Source: Vibrio ichthyoenteri ATCC 700023 (GTDB lineage: Bacteria > Pseudomonadota > Gammaproteobacteria > Enterobacterales > Vibrionaceae). From it: 64,000 nucleotides of DNA. Position 1 is the first letter of the stretch. Every line of letters begins with the position of its first letter. Location of the stretch: assembly GCF_000222605.1 (NCBI RefSeq), contig NZ_AFWF01000038.1:25488-89487 (forward strand), written 5' to 3'. The notes below the pieces were generated by a model. It ran no database searches, was not told the origin of the DNA, and saw only the letters and a program-made list of their open reading frames with translations. Positions 55,894 to 64,000 of this stretch are shown here, in pieces. Made by a program: the position numbers and the translations under genes.

Positions 55894-56892
55894 ATGGCAA
55901 CAATAAACGACGTCTGTCGGATTGCTGGCGTATCGAAAGCGACGGTTTCAAGAGTGATTAACGGTACTGGCCAAGTACGACAAAGCACTCAAGAAAAAGT
56001 AAAAGCCGTCATGGAAGAGCTAAACTACCGCCCAAGCTCTGTCGCTCAAGCTCTGGCAAGTCAGAGTAGCAATAGTATTGGTTTGGTTATTTCAGACTTT
56101 ACTGGGGGCTACTTTGGCAGTTTATTAAAACAAGCATCCGTTAGCGCCGAGCAAATGGGCAAACAGCTCTTATTTGCCGACGGTCACAACAATGCTGAAG
56201 ATGAACTCAAAGCCGTCTACTCTTTGGTTGAGAAAAAATGCTCTCTCATCATTCTCTATAGCCGCAAATTGTCCTGTGAACAGGTTATCGAGCTCAGTCA
56301 TTCCGTCTCAATCCCTATTATTAATGTTGGCCGATCATTACCCGCAGAGGCTGGCTTTTCAATTACCTTTGACCAAAGCAATGCGGTCGAGCTTGCGGCA
56401 TTACACCTAATTGATTTAGGACATAAACACCTCACCTATATTGGCCCAAAAGCAACAACGCCAACCTCTCGTCTTCGTCGCCAAGGCTTTGAAGAACTCA
56501 TCGCCGAACACCAAAGCAACGGCGTTATGGCTGGCTATTGCGAGTCTGAATTTGGTTTTGAGGAAGGCTATCAAGCAACCAAGTTGTTTCTCACGCAACA
56601 AACGTTCGGCAGTGCTATCGTCGCAGCAGCCGATGATATTGCCATTGGTTGTATTAAAGCGCTCAATGAACAAGGCATACGAGTACCACAAGATATCTCC
56701 ATTGTGAGTATTGATAACGACCCTTGCTCGGCTTTTGTCTCTCCACCGCTCACCACGGTCAACATTCCAATCAAAGCCATTACCGAGCGCGCGATGGACG
56801 TCGCCAAGATTTTAATAGAAACCGATCTGGCACCTCAACCTGAGGTCGTACAAGGCAAACTGCTTATTCGCCACTCAACTCAACACGCTTAA
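55894..56892 (+). CDS. LacI-family repressor (AscG-like)
   Basis: A 332-residue LacI-family regulator: HTH and hinge (IAGVSKATVSRVINGTG), then the periplasmic-binding-like effector domain. Its recognition helix and effector-domain start resemble AscG-type beta-glucoside regulators. It probably binds the AACCGGTT-centred palindromes at 57039-57064 and controls the PTS genes downstream. The inducer is likely the PTS sugar or its phosphate. Good ribosome site AAGAGG before the ATG at 55894. It is transcribed in the same direction as the PTS genes, 230 bases upstream. Confidence 0.88.
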   Translation: MATINDVCRIAGVSKATVSRVINGTGQVRQSTQEKVKAVMEELNYRPSSVAQALASQSSNSIGLVISDFTGGYFGSLLKQASVSAEQMGKQLLFADGHNNAEDELKAVYSLVEKKCSLIILYSRKLSCEQVIELSHSVSIPIINVGRSLPAEAGFSITFDQSNAVELAALHLIDLGHKHLTYIGPKATTPTSRLRRQGFEELIAEHQSNGVMAGYCESEFGFEEGYQATKLFLTQQTFGSAIVAAADDIAIGCIKALNEQGIRVPQDISIVSIDNDPCSAFVSPPLTTVNIPIKAITERAMDVAKILIETDLAPQPEVVQGKLLIRHSTQHA

Positions 56893-57038
56893 CCTCCGGG
56901 CAAGTCGTCAGCAATTCGATACCTCCACTATGTTGCTGACGACATCAATACAACCAACTCCCATCACTGAACAAAACTTGAACTAGTCGACACTAATTCC
57001 TTCCCCTCAAGCAAATTATGTGAACTCATGCGCATCAA

Positions 57039-57064
57039 TGTAACCGGTTACAGAAACCGGTTTC
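57039..57064 (+). promoter_or_regulatory. Tandem palindromic operator (AACCGGTT type)
   Basis: Two perfect palindromes directly abut: TGTAACCGGTTACA (57039-57052) and GAAACCGGTTTC (57053-57064). The second equals the core of the known AscG operator of E. coli. They lie 59 to 84 bases upstream of the PTS IIB start, fitting a LacI-family repressor target. A weak CRP-like half-site, TGTGA-N6-GCGCA, is at 57019-57034, and a possible -35 TTGACT at 57078-57083. Confidence 0.75.
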
Positions 57065-57122
57065 TTTTTTGTCTACATTGACTATTAAATAATCAACGCA
57101 ATATCTAACAAGGAACAAGAAT

Positions 57123-57431
57123 ATGAAAATTTTTCTTTGTTGTGCTGCTGGGATGTCCACCAGCATGCTGGTCACCAAAATGGAAAAAGCGGCCGAAACC
57201 AATGATATTCAATGTCAGATTTCGGCCCACTCTGTCTCAGAATTTGAAGATTGCTTAGCGGAATGTGATGTTTGCTTAGTCGCACCTCAGGTCAAATTTA
57301 AGTTTGAAGAATTCAAACGTGAAGCCGATGCGGTAGGTAAAGGCTGCGGCCTCATCGACATGATGAACTATGGAATGCTCAATGGTGAAGCGGTGTTAAA
57401 CCAAGCGATTTCACTCTACGAAGCACGTTAA
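57123..57431 (+). CDS. PTS lactose/cellobiose-class IIB component
   Basis: A 102-residue IIB protein. The phosphorylated cysteine is in CCAAGMSTSML near residue 7, the hallmark of the lactose/chitobiose/cellobiose class. It passes phosphate from IIA to the sugar brought in by IIC. It is the first PTS gene, with AAGGAACAAG before the ATG at 57123, and IIC follows after 20 bases. Sugar not determined from sequence; a beta-glucoside or chitin/cellulose disaccharide is likely from the family. Confidence 0.92.
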   Translation: MKIFLCCAAGMSTSMLVTKMEKAAETNDIQCQISAHSVSEFEDCLAECDVCLVAPQVKFKFEEFKREADAVGKGCGLIDMMNYGMLNGEAVLNQAISLYEAR

Positions 57432-57451
57432 ACAGCGATGAGGGATTAACC

Positions 57452-58792
57452 ATGTCTATATTCGATACAACTATGCGCTTCGTCGAAAATGTCGTCGCGC
57501 CAATCGCGGGAAGAATATCCGCACAAAAACATGTCATTGCGGTGAAAGATGGTTTCGTCGCAACCATGCCTTTTTTGATTGTCGGTTCACTGCTACTCGT
57601 ATTGGCGTTTCCACCTTCTGACTCAGGCTTCTTCTTTGAAGGTTGGCATTCATTAATCAATGCTATTGGTCAAGACAACATACTGGCACCTTTCAATGTC
57701 AGTATGGGGATCTTTGCTGTCTACGCGGCATTTGGCATTGGTTTTAGCTTGGCTGAATCCTACAAACTGAGGCCGATGAACACGGGTATGTTGTCAATGT
57801 TTGCCTTCATCCTCGCGGCTGCCCCCATGACCACAGTCGAGATCGGCGGTGTATTACCAGGGGCCTTCCTTGGCGGTGCAGGTGCGTTTACCGCTATTTT
57901 ATGTGGTTTATTAGTGCCCGAAATGCAGCGTTTGCTGATCAAATACAATATTCGAATCAAGATGCCCGAAGCCGTACCACCTAAAATTTCCGCTTCTTTT
58001 GATTTGTTGATCCCGATTGTGTTTATTTCCATCATCATCATGGTGATGAACACACTTTTGACGCAATACGGTCTTAAAATTCCGTCCGCAATCATGGAGC
58101 TGTTTAAACCGTTGGTTTTGGCGTCAGATTCATACTTTGCCGCCCTACTCGCTGTCATGTTGATCCAGTTACTTTGGTTTAGTGGCATTCATGGCGGGTC
58201 AGTGGTCGGAGGCATCATCGCCCCTATGCTACTGGTCAACCTTGGTCTCAACCAAGAGGCATTGGCCGCTGGTGAAGCGCTGCCAAAAATCTTTGTTAAC
58301 CCTTTAGTCGACTTCTTTGTGTTTGTTGGTGGGGCTGGAGGAACATTTGGTCTAGTGGTGCTGATGATGCGCTCAAAAGCAACTCAATTAAAAACCATTG
58401 GCAAAATGTCGATTGTGCCGGGGATGTTTAACATCAACGAACCCGTAATTTTTGGTACTCCGATTGTCATGAATCCGATCTACTTCATTCCTTGGATTGT
58501 GGCGCCATTCATCAACACCACCATTGTATGGATGGCATTTAAAACTGGATTCGTGGCGAAAATCATCGCTCTCCCACCATGGACAATGCCTGCTCCTATT
58601 GGCGCGGTCATGTCAACCAACTCAATCACGGCAGCCGTGGTCGTCTTAACCTGCCTAACCGTCAGTATGGTGGTGTTTTACCCATTTATGAAAATCCACG
58701 AGAAGCAGTTACTGGATGAAGAAAAAGCGGCTAAACAAGCCTCATCGCCAAAAGCCGCAAAACAAGGAGAGCTCAATGCAGCCCGAAGCTAA
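57452..58792 (+). CDS. PTS cellobiose/lactose-class IIC permease
   Basis: A 446-residue membrane permease of the lactose/cellobiose PTS class. The conserved motif NEPVIFGTPIVMNP near residues 330-343 is the sugar-binding signature. About ten helices. Overlaps the IIA gene by 17 bases at its end, so the PTS genes are one operon. The C-terminal tail (about 420-446) is highly charged and lysine-rich. Confidence 0.92.
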   Translation: MSIFDTTMRFVENVVAPIAGRISAQKHVIAVKDGFVATMPFLIVGSLLLVLAFPPSDSGFFFEGWHSLINAIGQDNILAPFNVSMGIFAVYAAFGIGFSLAESYKLRPMNTGMLSMFAFILAAAPMTTVEIGGVLPGAFLGGAGAFTAILCGLLVPEMQRLLIKYNIRIKMPEAVPPKISASFDLLIPIVFISIIIMVMNTLLTQYGLKIPSAIMELFKPLVLASDSYFAALLAVMLIQLLWFSGIHGGSVVGGIIAPMLLVNLGLNQEALAAGEALPKIFVNPLVDFFVFVGGAGGTFGLVVLMMRSKATQLKTIGKMSIVPGMFNINEPVIFGTPIVMNPIYFIPWIVAPFINTTIVWMAFKTGFVAKIIALPPWTMPAPIGAVMSTNSITAAVVVLTCLTVSMVVFYPFMKIHEKQLLDEEKAAKQASSPKAAKQGELNAARS

Positions 58793-59189
58793 CTCGACGA
58801 CTCACCAGCCCGCTGATTTACCGGCTCACACCGAAAATAACATCAGCGGTAATAGACCCAAGCCGGAGCTAGACATCACCGAAGAGTTTTTAATGACCTT
58901 GCTGTGCTATGTCGGCTCAGCCCGCTCTGCCTTTATTTCAGCTATGCGTTCCGCGCGAGGTGGTGATTTTGAACTGGCCAAGCAGCAAATTGCCGAGGGC
59001 GATCAAGCATTGAAAGATGTGCACAAATCGCAAACAGAGTTGATAGGTTACGACGAAGGCTCAGGTAAGGTACCGATGACGCTAATACTGACGCACATTC
59101 AAGACCACATCATGACCACCATGCTATGTCGCGAGGTCACAGAAGAAGTGATCGCGATTCATCAAGAATTAAAAGGAATCAAATCGTGA
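58776..59189 (+). CDS. PTS lactose/cellobiose-class IIA component
   Basis: A 137-residue IIA protein, about 30 residues longer than typical because of an N-terminal proline/asparagine-rich extension (about 1-36). The core helical bundle is present (LLCYVGSARSAFISAMR, then the HIQDH region with the phosphohistidine). The start ATG at 58776 is chosen because AAGGAGAG precedes it, within the end of the IIC gene. It accepts phosphate from HPr and gives it to IIB. The last bases overlap the next gene (GTGA), suggesting tight coupling. Confidence 0.88.
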   Translation: MQPEANSTTHQPADLPAHTENNISGNRPKPELDITEEFLMTLLCYVGSARSAFISAMRSARGGDFELAKQQIAEGDQALKDVHKSQTELIGYDEGSGKVPMTLILTHIQDHIMTTMLCREVTEEVIAIHQELKGIKS

Positions 59190-60067
59190 ATAAACGCATT
59201 TTTGACTACACCGCAGAAGATTTTCGTTTGGCGAATCGAGAGCAGCTGGTTGCAGCGATACGCCACTCTGAAGGACGAACGATCATGGTGGAAAACGTTG
59301 TAGCACTGACACCACCGATTGACATGGTTTCCGGGCCCGAATTGGCGGCGGCGTTTGGTGCTGACATGATCACTCTAAACTGCCTAGACGTGTTTGACCC
59401 CAAGATCCGTATTCTCTCTGAAAACCCTGATGAGTACATGACGGTCGAACAGGTAAAAAAATACACTGGTCGTTTGGTAGGCTGCAATCTTGAACCAATT
59501 CCAGCCGGCGTCAATCACCTTGCGGTGGGGCGTACCGTGACCGAAGCCACCATTGCACGCGCCGTAGAGATAGGACTCGACTATGTGATGTTAACGGGAA
59601 ATCCTGGTAATTGCGTCTCACAAGAGACCATCTTAGATGCCATTGGTTTAGTGCGTAGTATCGCTCCAGAGTTATTAATTGTTGCCGGGAAAATGCATGC
59701 CGGTGGTGCCGGGAATGATTATAACCTCAACATCGTCCCTGCCTTTGCAGAAGCTGGCGCTGACATCATGATGTTCCCTGCGGCTTATACCACTCCGGGC
59801 GTAACCCCTGAGCTTGCACAACAGATGATGACGGCAGTTCATCAAACCAACATGCTAGGAATGCTCGCGATTGGGACTTCACAAGAAGGGGCTACTGAAA
59901 GCTACATTGAACAAGTGGCAATTGCGGCCAAAGCGGCTGGCGCTGATATTGTACATATCGGGGATGGTGGCTATAGCGGTATTGCCCCATTAGAGAACAT
60001 TCTGCGCTTAGGTTTGACGCTACGCGGTCGACGTCACCAATTCAAACGGATGGCAAATCGCCGCTAA
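59186..60067 (+). CDS. TIM-barrel-like DUF7916 protein linked to a PTS
   Basis: A 293-residue protein with an alternating alpha/beta pattern of a TIM barrel; conserved-looking phosphate-binding and loop motifs are VMLTGNPGNCV, VAGKMHAGGAG, IGTSQEGA and IHIGDGGYSGIAP. It resembles a family (DUF7916, often mislabelled PEP phosphonomutase or HAD-like) that in Firmicutes sits beside cellobiose-type PTS genes. The enzyme reaction is unknown; it may act on the phosphosugar made by the PTS. The start is GTG 59186, which overlaps the IIA stop (GTGA) and follows AAAAGGAATC. No glycosidase gene is present in the operon. Confidence 0.7.
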   Translation: MNKRIFDYTAEDFRLANREQLVAAIRHSEGRTIMVENVVALTPPIDMVSGPELAAAFGADMITLNCLDVFDPKIRILSENPDEYMTVEQVKKYTGRLVGCNLEPIPAGVNHLAVGRTVTEATIARAVEIGLDYVMLTGNPGNCVSQETILDAIGLVRSIAPELLIVAGKMHAGGAGNDYNLNIVPAFAEAGADIMMFPAAYTTPGVTPELAQQMMTAVHQTNMLGMLAIGTSQEGATESYIEQVAIAAKAAGADIVHIGDGGYSGIAPLENILRLGLTLRGRRHQFKRMANRR

Positions 60068-60191
60068 AATGTTCACCTTTGGATTGAGCAAGATAGCCAC
60101 TTATTATCGCTCAATCCTTTTCCTTTGTTATCAAGAGTCAACCCAACTGAGATAACAAGTTTGTCCTCCTTGCAGAAGCGGATTTAGCTGT

Positions 60192-60220
60192 GCCTCTATC
60201 GAACCGGTAGAGGCTTTTTT
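60192..60220 (+). terminator. Terminator of the PTS operon
   Basis: GCCTCTA (60192-60198) pairs with TAGAGGC (60208-60214), then TTTTTT. Confidence 0.9.
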
Positions 60221-60233
60221 CTATTGTGATGGC

Positions 60234-60869
60234 CTAAATAATACCTCTTTCCACCGCATACTTCGCCAACTCAGCAATGCTACTGAGTTCGAGCTTATGT
60301 TTGATATTCTGCCGATGAGTTTCCACCGTTCGATAGCTGATATCCAGCAATGTCGCGACCTTTTTACTACTGTGTCCTTGTGCAACCAACTTTAGCACCG
60401 CCTCTTCTCTGCGACTAAGTGGATTGGGTTTACTCGCCACCGGAATTTCGCCATGAGAGAACAGCGTTTGCGTGACCGATTCGCAAAAATAAGTCGAACC
60501 TTGTTCAACGGTTTTGATCGCTTGCACCATCTTCTCCGATGAAATTTCCTTGAGCATGTAACCCACCGCACCCGATTGCATCACTTTCATAATGTACTCA
60601 CGGTTATCGTGCATGGTTAACATCAATACCTTAACATCGGCGACTTCATCTTTGATGACTCGCGTAGCATCAATGCCGTTCATCACTGGCATACTCACAT
60701 CCATTAACACGACATCGGGTCGAAGACTTTTCACCACTTCAATTGCCTCGACGCCATTGCTGGCCGTGCCGATCACTTGAATATTCGGTTCTAGGCTCAA
60801 TCGCGCCATAAACCCATCTAGAACAACTTGATGATCGTCAACGATCACTACCTTGATTGGTTTATCCAT
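60234..60869 (-). CDS. NarL/LuxR-family response regulator
   Basis: A 211-residue regulator: receiver domain about 1-125 with phosphoacceptor aspartate in VVLMDVSMPVMNG, and LuxR helix-turn-helix (SKKVATLLDISYRTVETHRQ, about 165-190). Its ATG overlaps the end of the kinase gene by eight bases, so the two are coupled. It probably controls the TRAP transporter genes further downstream in the same region, which take up C4-dicarboxylates or similar acids. Confidence 0.9.
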   Translation of the reverse strand: MDKPIKVVIVDDHQVVLDGFMARLSLEPNIQVIGTASNGVEAIEVVKSLRPDVVLMDVSMPVMNGIDATRVIKDEVADVKVLMLTMHDNREYIMKVMQSGAVGYMLKEISSEKMVQAIKTVEQGSTYFCESVTQTLFSHGEIPVASKPNPLSRREEAVLKLVAQGHSSKKVATLLDISYRTVETHRQNIKHKLELSSIAELAKYAVERGII

Positions 60870-62201
60870 AAACTAATTCATCCAATTGCAGTAATACGGT
60901 GATTTCCGTTCCCAAGCCGGGCTCACTCTCTAACTCAAATTCACCACCAATAAACTCTACCCGTTCACGCATATTACGCAAACCAATACCCGTTTTGCGT
61001 AACGTTGTTGCCACCTCAAAACCAACGCCATCATCGCGGATAATCAGTTGTAGCATATTCCCCATTTGCTGCAAAATCACGTTAACGGTATTGGCCTGCG
61101 CATGCTTCTCAATATTAGTGAGTGACTCTTGGGCCACACGATAGAGCGTTGTTGCGATTTCTGACTTCAACTTAACGTCCTGTCTATTGAAGACCACTTC
61201 CACCCGAATGCCAGAATGAGAACGAAAGTCTTGTAGCAATGTGTTGAGTGCCGCTTCCAAGCCAATATCATCCAATGCACTCGGCCTTAATTTATGCGAG
61301 ATATGGCGCACCTCATTGATGGCCATCATGATCGATTGTTGAGATTGAGTTAAATGCTGCTTTTGCGTTTCATCATCCAATTTATTACCGAGTAATTCCA
61401 AATGGCATTTGCTCGACACTAGCAGTTGATTGATACCATCGTGCAATTCTCGCGCAAGGTGTTTCTTCTCATCCTCTTGAAACATCACGGTTTTATGCGC
61501 AAGCTCTTTTAAACTTCGGTCAGCAATTCGATGCTCGTGTAAGTTCACCGCGAGTGTCACCACCACAATCACTGCCACGGTTATCACCACGATCACCATC
61601 ATAGAGAAAAAAGTGGTCTCAATATTCTTATCCACCGCTCGCTTGAGCTTGGTCACTTCATCGCTGATATCTTCGATATATAAGCCGGTACCAATCATCC
61701 AGCCCCATTTATCCAGCCAAGCGGCATAACTGAGTTTAGGGACGGTTTCTGCCATAGATACTGATGAAATCCCCCTCCCATTTGTGCTTTTTCTAGCAAG
61801 GTTTTAATCAGGAAATCACCGTTTTCATCTTGAATATGGCGCAGATTTTGTCCTTGTAACTCAGGCATGATCGGATGAACTAAATTGGTGCCATCACGGT
61901 AATAGACAAAAAAGTAACCATCTTTTCCATAACGTAATTTAGAGATAATCTGCTTCACTTGTTGCTTAGCTGAGCGTTCATCAAGGCTGGCGTCCGTGTA
62001 AACATGTCTGATCGCATCAAAGGCCAAATCTACGCTATCTTTAAGCGCAGTTTCCTTCGATTGAATCAAGCTTGAGCGAATGATCTCCACTTCCTTATCT
62101 CGTAAGGCTTGCGACTGATGTACCGAAATCCAACTAATGCTGACCGTCACCAAGAGTAATGGCAGCAAACTCAATAGTATCAATTTGACTTTAAGAGGCA
62201 T
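60862..62201 (-). pseudogene. Cache-domain sensor histidine kinase (NarX/DesK type), frameshifted as read
   Basis: The upstream frame (to about 61750) holds a membrane helix and most of a single Cache domain (KLRYGKDGYFFVYYRDG), ending GGGFHQYLWQKPS. The frame is then lost, and the other frame picks up at AETVPKLSYAAWLDKWGWMIGTG, the normal end of the Cache domain, followed by a second helix, the HisKA_3 H-box ARELHDGINQLLVSSK and the ATPase N/G boxes. The two frames together make one kinase of about 445 residues. The downstream frame has an internal ATG (61755), so a shortened kinase without most of its sensor could be made. The lesion lies in about 61740-61760. Confidence 0.85.
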
Positions 62202-62267
62202 CCTTGCTCCTGAGCAAATTTGGCAGATGGTATTTGGCGGTATTAGCTTAGCTAACTCATTGCAGCC

Positions 62268-62299
62268 AAAAAGAAAACGGCTTACCTAAGTAAGCCGTT
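62268..62299 (-). terminator. Terminator of the TRAP permease operon
   Basis: AACGGCTTAC (62276-62285) pairs with GTAAGCCGTT (62290-62299); on the minus strand it is followed by TTCTTTTT, about 40 bases past the large-permease stop. Confidence 0.85.
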
Positions 62300-62338
62300 C
62301 AATGTAACATTTACACCACGTTAACAAAAATCACATGA

Positions 62339-63622
62339 TCACATTCCATAAAATTCTGGGAAAATCAGTAACGATGCAAGGACCACTATTTGTATCGCGA
62401 TAAACGGCATCACCCCTCGGTAAATGTCGCGCGTAGTCACACCGTTTGGCGCAACCCCTTTTAAATAGAACAGGCTGAAACCAAAAGGCGGTGTAAGGAA
62501 GGAGGTCTGAAGATTCATCGCAATCAGGATCGCAAACCAAGTCATATTAATGCCCATCAACTCAGCAACGGGGGCAATGATTGGCACGATAATAAAACAG
62601 ATTTCAACGAAGTCGATGAAGAAGCCCAGCACTAAAATCACCAGCATGGTAATGATCAAAAAGCCCCACTTCTCCCCGGGAATTTGCAGCATCCACTGCT
62701 CAACCAGATGGTCACCACCGGTATAAGTGAAGGCCATTGAAAATGCGGTAGCGCCCAGTAAGATCGCAAAGACCATCGCGGTCACTTTCACCGTCTCTTT
62801 TGATGCGTCGTAAACCATTCTCCAACTGAACTGCTTATACAGCATCGCCAATACAATCGCACCGGCTCCACCAAGCGCCGCAGATTCGGTCGGCGTAGCA
62901 ATACCAGCAAAGATAGAACCCAACACCACCACAATCAGAGCTAGAGGTGGGATAACGGCTTTCAGCGCTTTGAACACTTCCTCAGAACGGCTGACGTTTT
63001 CATCTCGTTCGATAGGTTGTGCCGCATCCGGATTCATCTTGGCGTAAATCAAGATGTAAACCACGTAAGCGCCAACCAATACTAATCCCGGCCAAATCGC
63101 GGCTTGGAACAAATCACCAACAGGCACTCCAAGGACATCACCCAGTAAGATCAGGACGATTGACGGCGGGATAATCTGTCCGAGCGTACCAGAGGCACAA
63201 ATGGTGCCACACGCTAAACCCTTATCGTAATTGTATTTCAACATCACCGGCAATGAGATTAGCCCCATGGCAACCACTGAAGCGCCAACGACACCCGTCG
63301 AAGCGGCGAGTAACGCGCCAACTAACACCGTAGAAATGGCAATGCCACCTCGCACACCACCAAACAATTTGCCCATCGATTCAAGCAACTGTTCAGCTAG
63401 GCGTGTTTTCTGTAACACCAATCCCATAAAGACAAACAGTGGTACCGCCATAAGAACGGTATTTTCCATGATTGACTGGATGCGATAAGGCATGAAGGCG
63501 AACATTTCGAAGCCTTCTGCCCAAACACCAAAAATAAGAGCAATACCACCAAAGGTAAAAGCCACCGGGAAACCTACCAGCAACGCAAGTAAGGCGACAA
63601 AAAACATTACTATACCGACCAT
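62339..63622 (-). CDS. TRAP transporter large permease (DctM-like)
   Basis: A 427-residue membrane protein with twelve or more helices, DctM type. Motifs include GIAISTVLVGALLAASTGVVG, IPPSIVLILLGDVLGVPVGD and TPTESAALGGAGAI. It forms the transport channel of a TRAP (sodium-coupled, binding-protein-dependent) transporter, typically for C4-dicarboxylates or other organic acids. It lies nine bases after the small permease. The binding protein is expected just beyond the window. Regulation by the two-component system at 60.2-62.2 kb is likely. Confidence 0.95.
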   Translation of the reverse strand: MVGIVMFFVALLALLVGFPVAFTFGGIALIFGVWAEGFEMFAFMPYRIQSIMENTVLMAVPLFVFMGLVLQKTRLAEQLLESMGKLFGGVRGGIAISTVLVGALLAASTGVVGASVVAMGLISLPVMLKYNYDKGLACGTICASGTLGQIIPPSIVLILLGDVLGVPVGDLFQAAIWPGLVLVGAYVVYILIYAKMNPDAAQPIERDENVSRSEEVFKALKAVIPPLALIVVVLGSIFAGIATPTESAALGGAGAIVLAMLYKQFSWRMVYDASKETVKVTAMVFAILLGATAFSMAFTYTGGDHLVEQWMLQIPGEKWGFLIITMLVILVLGFFIDFVEICFIIVPIIAPVAELMGINMTWFAILIAMNLQTSFLTPPFGFSLFYLKGVAPNGVTTRDIYRGVMPFIAIQIVVLASLLIFPEFYGM

Positions 63623-63631
63623 TTTCGTCTC

Positions 63632-64000
63632 CTACTTACTAGCTTGGGCGTGCATCAGATGCGGATTAACAATTCTATTTAGCGAGTGCAGCATCAGGCC
63701 AATGCCACTCACCGCCATAAAGAGAAATGAAAGCGGGATCATACCTTTAATGATCCAGCGATAAGGCAAACCACCAGGATCGCCAGATGTTTCACCGAGC
63801 GCATAGCTTTCTTTGGCGAAATCAACGCCATACCATGCCACAAGTAAACAAAATGGAAGGAGGAAGAAAACCGTACCGAGCAAGTCGATAATGGCTTGAG
63901 CTTTGTTTGATAAACGTTCGTAGAAGAGGTCAACACGTACATGCCCCCCCGCTTTGATCGCATAAGGAACACCAATCAGAAATACCGCCGAGAATAAGAA
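63632..64000 (-). CDS. TRAP transporter small permease (DctQ-like), partial
   Basis: The reading frame continues to the end of the window with no start, so this is the last 122 residues. GHVRVDLFYERLSNKAQA is the family signature, followed by two hydrophobic helices (LGTVFFLLPFCLLVAW and SFLFMAVSGIGLMLHS). It is the membrane partner of DctM. The ATG near 63883 is internal. Confidence 0.9.
   Translation of the reverse strand, partial: FLFSAVFLIGVPYAIKAGGHVRVDLFYERLSNKAQAIIDLLGTVFFLLPFCLLVAWYGVDFAKESYALGETSGDPGGLPYRWIIKGMIPLSFLFMAVSGIGLMLHSLNRIVNPHLMHAQASK

Noticed and set aside
57078-57107. Possible -35/-10 pair TTGACT and TATCTA before the PTS genes
   Set aside because: The -10 would leave a leader of only a few bases overlapping the ribosome site; not listed as a promoter.

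Overview
The window reads as a piece of a gammaproteobacterial chromosome, almost certainly a Vibrio or close relative. The strongest pointers are the norspermidine genes (nspC, a carboxynorspermidine dehydrogenase, and a fused diaminobutyrate aminotransferase/decarboxylase), a 92-residue L25, the DUF2913 and DUF3943 genes, and gyrA, ubiG, nrdAB and yfaE in one block. I see no rRNA, complete tRNA, CRISPR array, transposase or prophage gene. Most of the window is ordinary core genome with a few accessory loci.

Layout. 1-6.1 kb: end of a LysR regulator, the glycyl-radical pair yjjI/yjjW, a broken chemotaxis receptor, a small membrane protein and a LysE-type exporter. 6.3-14.2 kb: gyrA, ubiG, then nrdA-nrdB-yfaE behind a DnaA box and NrdR-like sites; nrdB carries a frameshift as read. 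14.3-17.8 kb: small unknown gene, CinA-like protein, DUF3943 protein, GcvR-like ACT protein. 17.8-23.4 kb: norspermidine operon, interrupted by a REP-like repeat. 24.2-31.9 kb: TolC-like and OmpA-like pair, nhaA, and an AttEFGH-like ABC exporter. 32-43 kb: MATE pump, SDR/DUF2867 protein, rnk, GST, an orphan 320-residue helical protein, DUF2913 and Bcr-type MFS, rsuA, radD. 42.8-49.7 kb: PepSY protein with an OmpR-type two-component system, Set-like sugar exporter with AraC regulator, DedA-LssY protein and GT2. 50-55.7 kb: rplY, PilZ, rarD, a small gene behind two LexA boxes, GGDEF-EAL protein, dps, DOPA-dioxygenase-like protein. 55.9-60.1 kb: LacI regulator, tandem palindromic operators, a lactose/cellobiose-class PTS and a TIM-barrel-like DUF7916 protein. 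60.2-64 kb: NarL-type response regulator, a frameshifted Cache sensor kinase and TRAP permeases running off the window end.

The points most worth a second look are: (1) a 74-residue unknown protein whose promoter is flanked by two LexA boxes; (2) the PTS operon that has no phosphoglycosidase but does have an uncharacterised DUF7916-type enzyme and a double AACCGGTT operator; (3) three genes broken as read (chemotaxis receptor, nrdB, sensor kinase), two of them at places where loss between short direct repeats could explain the lesion; and (4) an orphan helical protein that may be an immunity-type protein. All functional assignments come from recognising sequence families by eye; no database search was run.
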